From Tetrapyrgos nigripes (lineage: Eukaryota > Basidiomycota > Agaricomycetes > Agaricales > Campanellaceae): DNA of 64,000 nucleotides. This document shows, piece after piece, positions 34,251-45,378 of the stretch. The translations under genes and the position numbers were made by a program. The stretch's first letter is position 1. Every line of letters begins with the position of its first letter. The stretch lies in the NCBI GenBank assembly GCA_013368315.1, contig JAACJM010000062.1:124001-188000 (forward strand), in the 5' to 3' direction. The notes under the pieces are model-generated. The model was given only the letters and a program-made list of their open reading frames with translations, had not been told where the DNA came from and ran no database searches.

Positions 34251-35969
34251 AAGCTGTGCTTTCACCTGGAGCACATGAGTACTTCTCCAAATGTCATCCA
34301 TACTAATACCCATTGGCTGAGTTGTTGATCCTACCCATATTAAATTGGGCAGACGGTATGTGTTGGGATGTTCATAGTGAAATGTCTCAATCATATCCTT
34401 CAGCTTCGTCAATCCAGAGGCTGGTTCCCATGAATTTTATGAGTCTGAGTAATCCAACCATTTAACCAAGTACTGAACTCCTTGGTGATTCCTAGTTGGT
34501 TTTGAGTCCAAAATTGCCTCAACATCATATTCATTATCTTCTGGTAGTAATTCTGCAGGTTCACCTGGGTAGTTCACTCCATGTGCTTCAGTTTCTGTGT
34601 ATGGTGATAGTAGTGAAGTATGGAATACTGGGTGAATTTGCCAGGTGTTTGGCAATTTGAGATAATAGTTAACTTTGCCAATTACATCAGTGATTTCAAA
34701 GGGTCTGTGATGATGATTTGCCAATTTAGTGTTGTAAACGGTCCGACTCGACAGCGGCTAGCCGACGAGCCGAGCCGGTATTAGAGCCGCAGCTCGGCTC
34801 TGACTGGCTCGCGGCTCGAGTCATCTAGGGTAGGTCAAAAATTTTGTCTGTGTGGAGCAGTCAGAGTTTCATTTCAGAGATGCCAACAAGCATTGGCTTC
34901 CTCACTTCCCTTATGAAGATGGCTGGAGCCTGTCAGCCTTGTTGGAAATTGAAGTTGTCGAACCTCGTCATGTCATCCTTGGCATGTTCCCATGACCTCG
35001 CTTACACCTCATTTTGCAAACATTCTTGTGATTCGTAAAATACACAGGTAAAACTACTTTAAATTACTCATATATACTATTTACAGACTTGAGATAGCCT
35101 TTCAGCTTTGTAGGTAGCAATAGTTTGCTTTTTTCCGTAGACGATTGGATTTCACCGACTCTAAACGGCTAGAGTCGGAGTCGAGTCAATTTTACTGGCT
35201 CTGACAAAGAGCCGAGCCGGAGCGGACCATAGCCGACCGTTTACATCACTATGCCAATTTAGCTTTTGGCCTTGTTGTTTCCAAGATTTTTCCATCTAAC
35301 AGGACCTTGTCTCCAATCTTGAATTTCAATCCTTTCTTCATATGATCCTGGTTTTGCCTCTTTATCAACTCTGCCACAGTTGTCAAACTCGCTTTCAACT
35401 CTTCATGCAATTCTTCCAAGTTCTGAAGATGTTCTTCGACTTTTGGTACATGTGAAGAGGGATTAATCAAGGGAAAGAGTCGAGGAAGATATCCATGAAG
35501 CAATTCAAATGGCAATTTATTGGTAGCTGACAGAACTTGGCATACGGCAAGTATTTGACCCAATCATCTTGACGATAGTTACAGAAGGTTCTTGATTGAA
35601 CCTTTCCATTTCACCATCTGTTTGCAGATGATAAGCTGTACTGAGAGCTGAAGTGATACCTAACTTAGCATATATTCCTTTCATAACCTGACTCACAAAT
35701 TGTGGTCCCCGATCTGATATCATTTTGTCCCATAGGCCATACCAATGCCAGGTGTTGTTGAACAATAAACCAATAGTGCTGTCACTATCAATGTCTTTTC
35801 AGCAAGGGGAAATGATGACTGTTTTGGTTGATTGATCTACTGTGACATGGATTGCATTAAAGCCATCACATTCTGGTAGATCTGTGATGAAATTGGTTGT
35901 GATGGTTCCAAAGGGTTGTTCTGGAGTTTCATTTGGAATTAGGGGAATATGGGATGGATGATTGTGTGC
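34251..35969 (-). pseudogene. Element C integrase core and chromodomain part of pol
   Basis: Split by the MITE at 34727. From the right: GTITTNFITDLPECDGFNAI gives the start of the integrase core with its first Asp (TDLP...D). KMISDRGPQFVSQVMKGIYA gives the second (SDRGPQF) and STAYHLQTDGEMERFNQE the third acid (TDGxxERxNQ). Then INPSSHVPKVEEHLQNLEEL and FKIGDKVLLDGKILETTRPK lead into NTWQIHPVFHTSLLSPY. The end is a chromodomain: NEYDVEAILDSKPTRNHQGV, QYLVKWLDYSDS, a stop, then NSWEPASGLTKLKDMIETFH. The in-frame stop inside the chromodomain and others upstream make it non-functional. The DDE residues themselves are intact. Confidence 0.85.
34727..35251. mobile_element. hAT-type MITE inserted in element C pol
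   Basis: 525 bp with inverted ends TAGTGTTGTAAACGGTC and (reverse complement) TAGTGATGTAAACGGTC. It is flanked by a perfect 8-bp duplication, TGCCAATT (34719-34726 and 35252-35259), the hAT size. The subterminal parts are rich in GGCTCGGCTC-type repeats. No transposase. Its removal rejoins the C pol frame. Confidence 0.92.
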
Positions 35970-36613
35970 TGTAAAGCCTATGCCTTTCCCCAACTCTTTC
36001 TGATCATTTCTGAATACTTTCTGACTCTTCCTTTTTCATTCCATTTCATTTCCGATTCATATCTGAGTTGCCACAAATCCGTTTAGTCCACAATTCCCAT
36101 CAGATCCTATCTGAGTCATATCCAATACTAACCAGACAGCTCGTATTCATACTTCTCACATTTCCGTTTCATATCTCATAGCACCATGTGCTCCCCTTCC
36201 TTTTCTTTCCAAAGGGTTTCCACATAATGATAGCAAATTGAGCATTCCCTTTGTCAATACTTATTTTAGTTATATTATCTTTCATTTCCGATTCTTTCCT
36301 ATCTTGTTTCCATACCATTCCAATGTAGTACTTAAGCTAGCAACTTTGTAGTAGATAGCTTAAGTCTAAAATCGATTTAGCTGGTCTCCTATCTTTTCCA
36401 ATCGATTCCATTAGACAACCAGTGAGGTGGTACTAATAGTGCCATTTGACTTTCTGTCTTGACTTCCTGGTCGTTCTGACTGGAATCCCTTTCTTCCTGT
36501 CTATTCCCTTCCTGTCTGGTTCTGTCCAGATTCATCATCATTCCACTCTTTCCCATAGACCTCTGCCCGGGTCCGAAGTGTTTCCTAACACTAGGATCTG
36601 CCTGGACTTAACA
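35970..36613 (+). repeat. Element B 5' LTR
   Basis: 644 bp. Compared with the 3' LTR it differs largely by C/T and G/A changes, many at CpG (for example TTTCCGATTC against TTTCTGATTC), plus some small indels. Confidence 0.9.
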
Positions 36614-36646
36614 GTATTTTAGACTTCCATCTCCAAGTTGTCTATC

Positions 36647-37892
36647 ATGTCCCAAAGGTCTCAATGCACACCCTCTCCCAAATCCAAACTATCCGTTCTG
36701 GAATCTCTATTCAAAAAACCATATTTCTCCACACTCTTCCGAAATGTCCAAATTCATCAGCATAGGTGCTCCAGTAGCATCTTTGCTCATCCAAGTCCTA
36801 GCAAACCCCATTCCAGTCCTTTCCAGGATTTCCTTGATGAATGGGATCCTGACGTTCTGTTTGACTTGAGTACCATGACCCAAACCCAGACTCACACTCA
36901 CACCAACATCCAAACTAATCAAGGTTCATCCCATGCTCTGCCCCAGGATCCTGATGATGACTTCCATGCCAGACCTAGTCATCATGGAAAGGGTTGGGAA
37001 GACGATGATGGAAGTGGAGATAATGGTGGTGGTGGTGGCAGAGGTGATGGTGGCAGAGGTGATGGTGGCAGAGGTGATGGTGGCAGAGGTGATGGTGGCA
37101 GAGGTGATGGTGGAGATCTGAATGATCCTGATGGAGGTGGTGGTGGAGATCTAAACGATCCCAACAGAGGTGGTGGTGGAAATGATGATGATTCTGATTC
37201 TGATGAGGAGTGAGCCCAATTCATTACTGTGCTCCAGAGTTTCAATGATGTTATCAGAAGACTTGCACCCAGATTGAGTGAGAAAACTGATGTCAAGAAG
37301 CCTGATACCTTTGATGGATCCAATCTAAAGAAGCTCTATCCTTTCCTCATCCAAATCCAAATCAACCCCTTCAGAATCGTCCCCATGTGTATGCCACTGA
37401 TGCTGCTAAAATCAGCTTCACACTTTCCTATCTCTCTGGTACTGCACTTGAATTCTTCGAGCCAGATATCCTCAACCCGGATCCTGAAGATCCTGCTCCT
37501 TGGACCATAGACTTCACTATCTTTATCAAGGAGTTGAAGGACAATTTTGAGGTTTACAATGAGGTCAGAGATGCTGAGGACTGAAGGATTCTGATCAGGC
37601 CACTAAGTATTGTGTCTGATTCCAGCAACTTGTGTCACAGGTTGTGTGGGATGAGCACTCCCTCTGACACTTCTTCAAGAAGGGATTAGCTCTCCACATC
37701 AAGGATGCTCTTTCCCTTGTCTCCGAGGAGGAACGGCTCTTCTGCCTTAAAGCCCAAGTCCTCCGCATTGATTCCCATTACTGGCGTCGTCAAGCCAAAA
37801 AGAAGTGAGAAGTGGGAACTGGGGGCAAGGGTAACAGTGGCGGAAAGGGTTCAGGGGGAAATGGTGGATCTGGAAAACCTTTGGGCTCTTCC
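36647..37892 (+). pseudogene. Element B gag, first part
   Basis: The start at ATG 36647 gives MSQRSQCTPSPKSKLSVLES. The first 190 residues are low-complexity and end in Gly/Asp repeats (see 37027). After a stop and frame change the capsid-like part follows: FNDVIRRLAPRLSEKTDVKK, PDTFDGSNLKKLYPFLIQIQ, KISFTLSYLSGTALEFFEPD, FTIFIKELKDNFEVYNEVRD, a standard Ty3 gag pattern. Several shifts and stops. Element D cuts the Ser/Gly-rich linker at 37892; gag resumes at 39137. Confidence 0.75.
37027..37111 (+). repeat. 15-bp minisatellite coding GGRGD repeats in element B gag
   Basis: About five copies of GGCAGAGGTGATGGT in frame, giving repeated Gly-Gly-Arg-Gly-Asp. Unit length is a multiple of three, so the frame is kept. 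Confidence 0.85.
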
Positions 37893-39136
37893 AGTGAGAC
37901 ACCAAGTGTGGGGTCGAAGGCAAATGACTCAACCAACAACTATCTTCCACTCAAGATGAGGTGTTTAGTTTGGGGGTAGGGAGATGCTAAAGCTCTCACA
38001 GTAGATCTAGAGAAACCAAATCTTCAAGGAAGAAGCAAAAGAAGTATAATCAAAGTGAAGATGAGATAAAGTAGCACTTTGACTGGGCAAAGACTAGTTT
38101 GGATGGGGGATGAAGGGTAAAAGGATGTAAAGGGTAGGTGATGGGGAGGATCAGAATGTGGTAGAGGATGGGTAGAAGATGAGGAGGATGATTACAGATG
38201 GGAGAGAGAGGATATGTGGGTGCCCTGTGGTGGTACACCAACAAATACATGAAACAAAACTGGGGATGGGCAGAAGTGGATGGTAATACACTGCTTGAAT
38301 AGGTGCAGCTACCTCTGAAGACAAACTAAGCACAAGACGAAGATGAAAACAAAACTGGCTCAGAATCAAAGAAGACTTAGTACACCTCTGCAAGGTGCTG
38401 CACAATACGACAAGCAACTATACAAACACACCTCCACAAGTATGGCACTATACGACAAGTGGAACATTTGGTATGTAAAAACTGAGCACTGAGAAGACAA
38501 AGTTAAGCAGCTCAAGGGGTATGATGCCTCCCACTGAAGAAGAACTGTAGATGACTGCTTTCCACAGGAACAATACTCGTATTTGCCATTGCACTGTATC
38601 TGTATGAAGGCAGTTACAAGCGGTTGTTGTATGATAAGGTAATCAAAGTGTGTGTTTATAGTCAGCCACACAATTAGCTAAGTACTATATAGTAGTTTAC
38701 TATGGTCCATCAAGCCTCTGAGTCTGTACACGGTTCATAGGTAATTTTTGAGTGTTAGTAGGAGTCAGGGATTGTAAGTACATGCTGAATGCATCATCAA
38801 TCACAGTCCAGATGAGATATTTCTCATCTGAGTAGTAAAACAAAGTCAGAAATCTGGTAAACAAACTGTTTTGTATAGCGACCTTATCCAAACAAAGGAT
38901 AGTAAAGTCCGAGTGTGCTTCAATCAGCATGTTACCAACTGCATTTATGGTAAAACTCTTGAGATTAAACTAAATGAAAGCTTTCGTCTTAAAGGGTACC
39001 TGTTTGTGAGTCATTCTAGTGGACAAGCTAGACAATTCATAGGTTCAATTGTGTATATAGTGAGGTTGCACTACTTTGATTAGAAGTGCACAAAATGATG
39101 GGGTGCATGGCCAGGTGTTTACCTGCTGTATCACTG
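37892..39136 (+). mobile_element. Element D copy 1, about 1.25 kb, inserted in element B gag
   Basis: Near-identical in layout to 60924-62121, same orientation. The ends look like imperfect inverted repeats: left CAGTGAGACACCAAG, right (reverse complement) CAGTGATACAGCAGG. There is no coding capacity I can recognise. The target duplication is not clear (GGCTCTTCC against GGGAAGTCC at best). A CAGTG end would suit a hAT-type element, but this is tentative. Confidence 0.7.
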
Positions 39137-39381
39137 GGAAGTCCAATTCCAATTCCAACTCCAACTCCAACCCCTCATCCTCCAACAACTCTCAATCGTT
39201 GTCTTCATCCACTTCCAGCCAGAACCCGAAACCCTGGGCTAATAAGCTTGGGAAAGATGAGAAATTCTCTCAGGCCAAGAAGGACCACTGCAAACAGAAG
39301 AATTTATGCATGTTCTGTGGCAGAAAGCATTCCATGGACAACTGTAACAAACACAAGGCAGCTAACAAAGCTTGTGGCTGA
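39137..39381 (+). pseudogene. Element B gag, zinc-knuckle end
   Basis: Resumes after element D with an Asn/Ser repeat (GKSNSNSNSNSNPSSS) and then the nucleic-acid-binding knuckle CMFCGRKHSMDNCNKHK, of C-x2-C-x3-H-x4-C form. This is one residue short of the usual CCHC spacing, as I recall from other mushroom Ty3 gags. Stops shortly after. Confidence 0.75.
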
Positions 39382-39527
39382 GTGGCTTCCACCTCTAATG
39401 ACACGGGTAACACCATGTCCGGCACTGCTCCTGAGCAGTTCCCAAAATAGTCTGCAGCTCTGATACCTCGGCATGAGACCAGGATCGTGCCATACAAGAG
39501 GTCACTCTCAATGCTGCCACTCTTTCC

Positions 39528-42500
39528 ATGAAATCCCTTACACTTCTGCTGAAAATATCTCTTACTAACAATCCAAACATTTTCCTTACTTTTCCATTGC
39601 TTTTGGACTCTGGCTCGTCAGATTGTTTTATTGATTCCCAATATGTTTCTGAACATTCCCTACCTAGTGTTCCCATTTCTCCTGTTCATCTACGTCTGCT
39701 TGATGGTTCTGTCCCATGTACAATTAATAAAGTATGCTCTGTTTCCATGTACTTTCTGATGGGGGAGTGAGTTTCCCTTGACTTCTATGTCACTAATCTT
39801 GACTCAACTTGTAAGGGCGTCCTAGGATATAGTTTTCTTTCCCACTACAACCCGTTGGTTGACTGGGCAAAAGGAAACATCACATTCCATGGGCCCGAAC
39901 TGGTTGCTGTCTCCCTGAGCTCTGGACCCTGTGTGTTGCCACCTGTCGCTGACCTGGGTCCCACAGTTTCCACACCACTTCCAGCTTCTAAGCCACCCAC
40001 TTGCTTCAAGAAACCTCCCTGGCTGAACAAACCCATATATTCCTATCCTTCCGTCACACAAATGGTGTCCTCTGTTGATGACACCTGTATCACTATCATT
40101 GGAGCAGCAGCTTTCCACTGCTGGATCTGATGGTTCTCCAACTCAATCCAGAACCAGAGGTACAGGCTCAGGCCACATCCACATCAAACTCAGAATCCAA
40201 GTCCGATCCGAAGGCTCCTGAGTATCTAGCTGACTTTTCCGACGTTTTTGACAAAGGACTCTTAGATAAACTGGCTCTGCATTGTCCCTATGATCTCAAA
40301 ATCAATTTGGTCAATGGTGCACCTCCATGGTATCCAATTGGGAACTAGGGGAATTATAGAAATTCATTGACAAACATCTTGCTATGGGTTTTATCAAACC
40401 CTTGTCCTCTTCCTTTGTGGCTCCAGTCCTCTTTGTGAAAAAGAAAAAAAGAGAGCTTCGGCTCTGTGTTGACTTCTGTGGCCTCAATGCCATCACAAAG
40501 AAGGATAGGTACCTGCTTCCACTCATTTCTGAGCTTTTAGACACTCCTAGGCACATGAAGATCTATACCAAGCTGGACTTACATCACGCTTACCACTTGG
40601 TTTGCATCACTGAGGGAGACAAATGGAAAACAGCTTTCCAGACCCACTACAGTTCCTTCAAATGGAAAGTAATGCCTTTTGGTCTCAGTAATGCTCCCGC
40701 TGCTTTCCAGTGCTTTATCAACAATATATTCAAGGATCTCCTTGACATTACTGTCATCATTTATCTGGATGACATCCTGATTTACTCGGAAAACAAGGAG
40801 GATCACAAGAAGCACATATGCAAAGTGTTCTGCTGGCTCTGCAAGCACGGATTCTTCATCAATCCTGAAAAATGCTTCTTTTCCATTGATACCATGGAGT
40901 ACCTAGGCTACATTCTCTCTCCTGAGGGTCTTACAATGAATACTGCTAAAATCTGCACTATTCTGGACTGGCCTGTTCCTTGGAAAGTCTGGGATATACA
41001 GTCTTTCCTTGGATTCTGTAATTTCTACAGGCGGTTCATATATAATTATTCTTATCCTGTAGAAATAGATGCCGGCATGTCAACAATCTTTTGAATACCT
41101 TAAGGACACTTTCACTTCTGCTCTGGTCCTTGGTCACTGGGTACCAAAGCAGCAGATTATCATTGAAACTGATGCTTCCAACTATGCTATTGCCGCTATC
41201 CCAGTATGATTCCAGTGAAATCCATCCCATTGAATTCCATTCCCACACCCTTCATGCTGCCAAACTCAATTATGATGTCCATGATAAGGAATTGCTCAGA
41301 TTTGGAAGGAACCCCTATTGACATCGTCACAGATCATAAGAATTTGGAATACTTTTCAACCACCAAAATTTTTACTCAACATCAAGTATGGTGGTCTGAG
41401 TACCTTTCCAGATTCAATCTCATTATTTGGTTCCAACTGGGTAAATTGGGTGCCAAACCAGATTCTCTTACTAGATGGTGGGGGGATAGTGGCTACGCCA
41501 AGGTCAATCTGCAGAATTTCTGTCCAGTCTTCACTCATGAACAACTTTCTGAGTCACTCTGAGCTTCTTTCCTGGAAGGTCCAATGCTCTGTGCATCAGT
41601 CATCATGAATATCAAACAACTCCATTCCACTATTAGGGAATCCTATGCTTCTGATCTGGAATCACAAGCTGGTCTTAAGCTTGCTCAGGATCCGGACACA
41701 TCCTGATGGAAACTCGATGACTCAGGACTTCTATGCTTAAACGACAGGATATTCATTCCTGCAGGTTCTGACCTCTGACTTCAAGTATTGTATCAGCACC
41801 ATAACCATCCACTCATGGGACACTTCAGACAGAACTGGACTCTCAATCTTATCTGACGGCATTACACTTGGCCAAAGATCTGGGAATTCGTCTGGAACTA
41901 TGTGTCTTCCTGCACAGTTTGTGGTTGCAACAAACCTCAATGACATCACCCCTACAGTCTGCTCAAACCCCTTCCTGTGCCAGTCTGTCCCTGGAATTCA
42001 ATTTCCATGGATTTTATTGAGTGATCCTGGTAATTGTGGACTGAGCATCCAAACAGGGAATCTTCATTCCTACTCACGATACTATTACCTTGGAACAACT
42101 CATGGAACTTTTTGTCCTTCACGTCTTTTCTAAACATGGCATTCCTAACCATGTCACTTCTGACCGTGGTTCCAAATTTGTTTCCCATTTCTTCTGGTCA
42201 TTAGGCAAGGCCTTAGACATGGAACTTCACTTCACTTTGGGTTATCACCTGGAAGCCAATGGACAAACTGAGTGTACCAACCAAACACTCGAGCAGTACA
42301 TCTGGATCTATTGCTCCTATCAACAGGACAACTGGTCTTTCCTACTTCCCATTGCCAAGTTCGCTTACAACAATGCTCCAAACGCTTCCACTGGAATCAC
42401 TCCATTCTTCACAAACAAAGGTTTCCATCCCAACCTCACAGTACATCCAGACTACAACCTCGCTTCTGAGCACACCCAGCATTTTGTTGTCAATCTTGAA

Positions 42501-43017
42501 GAACTCCATACTTTCCTCCAGGATGAGATCCAGGAAGCTCAGCAATGCTACAAGGTTCAAGCCGATAAACGTCATCTGGATTTACTGGATATCTCTATCA
42601 GTTCTGAAGTCTTTGTATCAGCCAAACATATTAAGACTACCCGACCTACTCTGAAGTTCTCCAAGAAGTTCCTAGGCCCTTTCAAAGCTTCCTGACTATC
42701 TCTGTGCTATCCATCCCATCTTCCATGTGTCCCAACTCGAACCTGCTGTTCCCAACACCATTCTGAATCGCCATCCAGATCCACTGGCCCCAGTTGAGAT
42801 TGAAGGTGAACTCCAGTATGAGATCACTGAAATCTTAGACTTGAAAATTGACTGGCACCACTGGAAATGTCCTCTTTTATACATGGTACAATGGTCTGGT
42901 TATGAAGGCACTGATGAGGAATTCTCATGGACTCTGGTGGATGAGCTTACTGCCAATGAAGCTATTACAGACTTTCACAAGAAGAATCCAACAAAACCTG
43001 GTCCACTTCCATTATAA
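39528..43017 (+). pseudogene. Element B pol: protease, RT, RNase H, integrase, chromodomain
   Basis: Protease: LLLDSGSSDCFIDSQYVSEH with the DSGS active site (about 39600). RT (40384-41094): SSFVAPVLFVKKKKRELRLC, YTKLDLHHAYHLVCI, VMPFGLSNAPAAFQCFINNI, and VIIYLDDILIYSENKEDHKK with the catalytic YLDD intact. A frameshift follows, then RNase H remnants ([30 protein letters not shown]). Integrase: a zinc-binding HH-CC part near 41780-41935, then HGIPNHVTSDRGSKFVSHFF and EANGQTECTNQTLEQYI with two of the DDE acids. The chromodomain reads EITEILDLKIDWHHWKCPLL, YMVQWSGYEGTDEEFSWTLV, DELTANEAITDFHKKNPTKP, ending at 43017. At least four shifts or stops, so not functional. Confidence 0.88.
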
Positions 43018-43685
43018 GTGCTTCTGAGTGCTTTCCACTTTCTCCATTTCTGTCTTGTCTGTCTCTACCATTTCCAAGTCATTTCCAAATTATTCCGATT
43101 CATTTTCATTTTATAATTGCACTACATGCACTCGATTCATCTTTCCTTTCAGTTCCAATCTTATTCACACTTCAAAAATTTCCAAGAAAGTTTTGTTGCC
43201 CATCCGGGTCCAGTTGAGTATCCATTACATGCAATATCTATATACAATATTCTACAAGTCTGTTCTATCTGTTTCCAATCCATTCCCTAGTTGTCGTTAA
43301 TAGGCTGTTTCTCTAGTAAGTGCTCTTAGCACACAGAACACAACCAGAAAAACCTATATAGTTTGTTTTGCGAGTGTATCTAGTAAGTAGAATACTCTTC
43401 AATTTAGTCCACAGTTTAGAGATCTTTTGGGGGTTTCTTGTAAAGCTTTGCATGAAGGCACACACACAATATCAATTCAACCAGTTCAATTCTATTTGAA
43501 GGCACCAATGCCTTAGACACAATTTCCAAGTCTCGAGGACACAAGTTATAAACACAAAACAACCAACAAATATATTCAACACTGATTTAACCAACACTGT
43601 ATGTTTAGACTCCACACAAGTATGATAAGTTTGTTTAGAAGCTCTTGTCCATGTTTCACAGTCTCTGTCATGAATCGTCTCCCGC
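43018..43685. other. Element B post-pol spacer, part 1
   Basis: Pyrimidine-rich on the plus strand, no recognised coding sequence. It is split from the rest by the solo LTR. Confidence 0.4.
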
Positions 43686-44174
43686 CTATTCATTTTCCTT
43701 TCTATTCTTTTCCCTTTACTACCTATTTCCCACTCTAACCCCATAAACATCAACCATTTCTCATCATCATCTATAGTTACCATCTCTCTAGATCTATGAC
43801 TCATATTCCTATCTCCTCCGATTTCTATCTCCATGGACATTCTCACTGTCAATCACTCCGTACGATCTAGTACCTTCATCTATCCATATTTAACTCATTA
43901 TTCTCTCGCCCTTGACATTTCCACATGATACCGTCCATTATTACTTACTCCTTCCCATCTGTTCATATTTTACTTATATACCTGTGATCTTTGTAACCTA
44001 TTCCTTAGTTCGTTCACTTCGTCTCCGCTCCGTACCTTTACTACACAGTGTAGAGCCTAGTCAGCTTACTTTCTCTCTACCTCTCTATCTCTCTTGATCA
44101 ATTTATTCGTTGTAAACCGGCTTTCTCGCATTGCGTGACTTGGGTGGTTATCGAGTGTAACGACAACCTTGACA
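43686..44174 (+). repeat. Solo LTR related to the element C family, inside element B
   Basis: 489 bp starting TGTCATGAATCG and ending AACCTTGACA, flanked by a perfect 5-bp duplication, GTCTC (43681-43685 and 44175-44179). Blocks align in order with the reverse complement of the C LTR: TCAATCACT, CTATCCATATTTAACTC, TGTGATC, TTAGTTCGTTCACTT, GAGCCTAGTCAGC, TGACTTGGGTGG. It is clearly more diverged than the C LTRs are from each other, so it comes from a related subfamily. Confidence 0.88.
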
Positions 44175-45378
44175 GTCTCTACTGCTAAATAGGGAGAATC
44201 CTGATACTCTACAGTCCGTTGCTTGGGTAGCTACTAGTAATACCTGGTCCTTTTATACTACTTGTGCTACAACTATACAGTTTTACATTTCTTTTCAATG
44301 TCCACTAAAATATATCAAAGAAAACAGAAAATCTACTCTAACCGCTAGTCCATGAGCGTAGTAACTACTGGATCTAGTAGGTACCTTCTAATTAGGGTAT
44401 ACAGGAAACTTGAATATTACCTAATTTTCGTAGTAGGGATTTCTCTGTCCCTTGCCCCACTCTTGTTACTCATATGGTACTCTCTGGTGCTGGCAGCCGT
44501 AGCCTACCTGACTCAGATGGCTCCACATATGACTACACGGAATACCGCTAATCCTGTGGGTTTAGGGTATCCTCGTATCTAGTCTCCTCCTTTTGTTCTC
44601 TATAGTTTTGAACGTATACTTATTCCTTTACACTGCTAGTTAAACTTGTACACTGCTAATCTGAGTCCAGCTCTTCAATAGTAATGCTCAAGCCTTACGA
44701 ACTAGCGTAGTATAGCAAAGGATAGTACTGCACTTATCTTTAAGATGCCAATCCGTAGTGATCTCGGTAAGTACTGCTTTTGGTAATACTTATGCCCGAA
44801 TCAGTAATCCCTCTACTTTGGACCTTATTACGTTAGTGAACTTCACAACACTTTAGACACTTAGTATCGTTGCCGCTAGTTCATCCCCTTTGTACCATCT
44901 GAAAGCTATGGTTTCTAGCTTTCTATTGATATAAATATTGTGCCAGTTTGCCATTCTAATCATCTGTAGATGTGCACTGCAAGTTTGTATATATCTGGGT
45001 TAGAATCCTGTATATCTGAATTCTCCAATGGTGACGTGTCCTTTCGGATCTAGCGGTCTAAGCCTTCGATCTGGGTTTGTAATGCCAATGCGTACCCATG
45101 AATAGGGGCGTTTCTCTTCCTTCTCTATCCCTTGAGTCGTACTAGCAGTATTAGGCTGCTATAGCAGGTTTGTTAAGTCTTTGTAGACTTTGTAGTTAGG
45201 TGGGTCTGCTACTATAGCTGTATCCCCTAGTATGTATCTGTTATAATACTTTGAACAAGTCTTATTCTTATCCATAAGTATTGACCATTAACATCCCTTA
45301 GGTTATATACCTAATTCCTAGTACTTTGACTAGCAGTTCGGGACTCACTCTAGTCCTTATTATCCATTTAAGAGTAAC
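44175..45378. other. Unexplained AT-rich stretch in element B
   Basis: About 1.2 kb rich in CTAG, TAGTA and GTACT words, with no long convincing frame. Not similar to any other part of the window that I can see. It could be another old insertion, but no inverted ends were found. Confidence 0.35.

Noticed and set aside
36982..37323. Minus-strand proline/serine-rich frame
   Set aside because: It is the antisense of the GGRGD-coding minisatellite.
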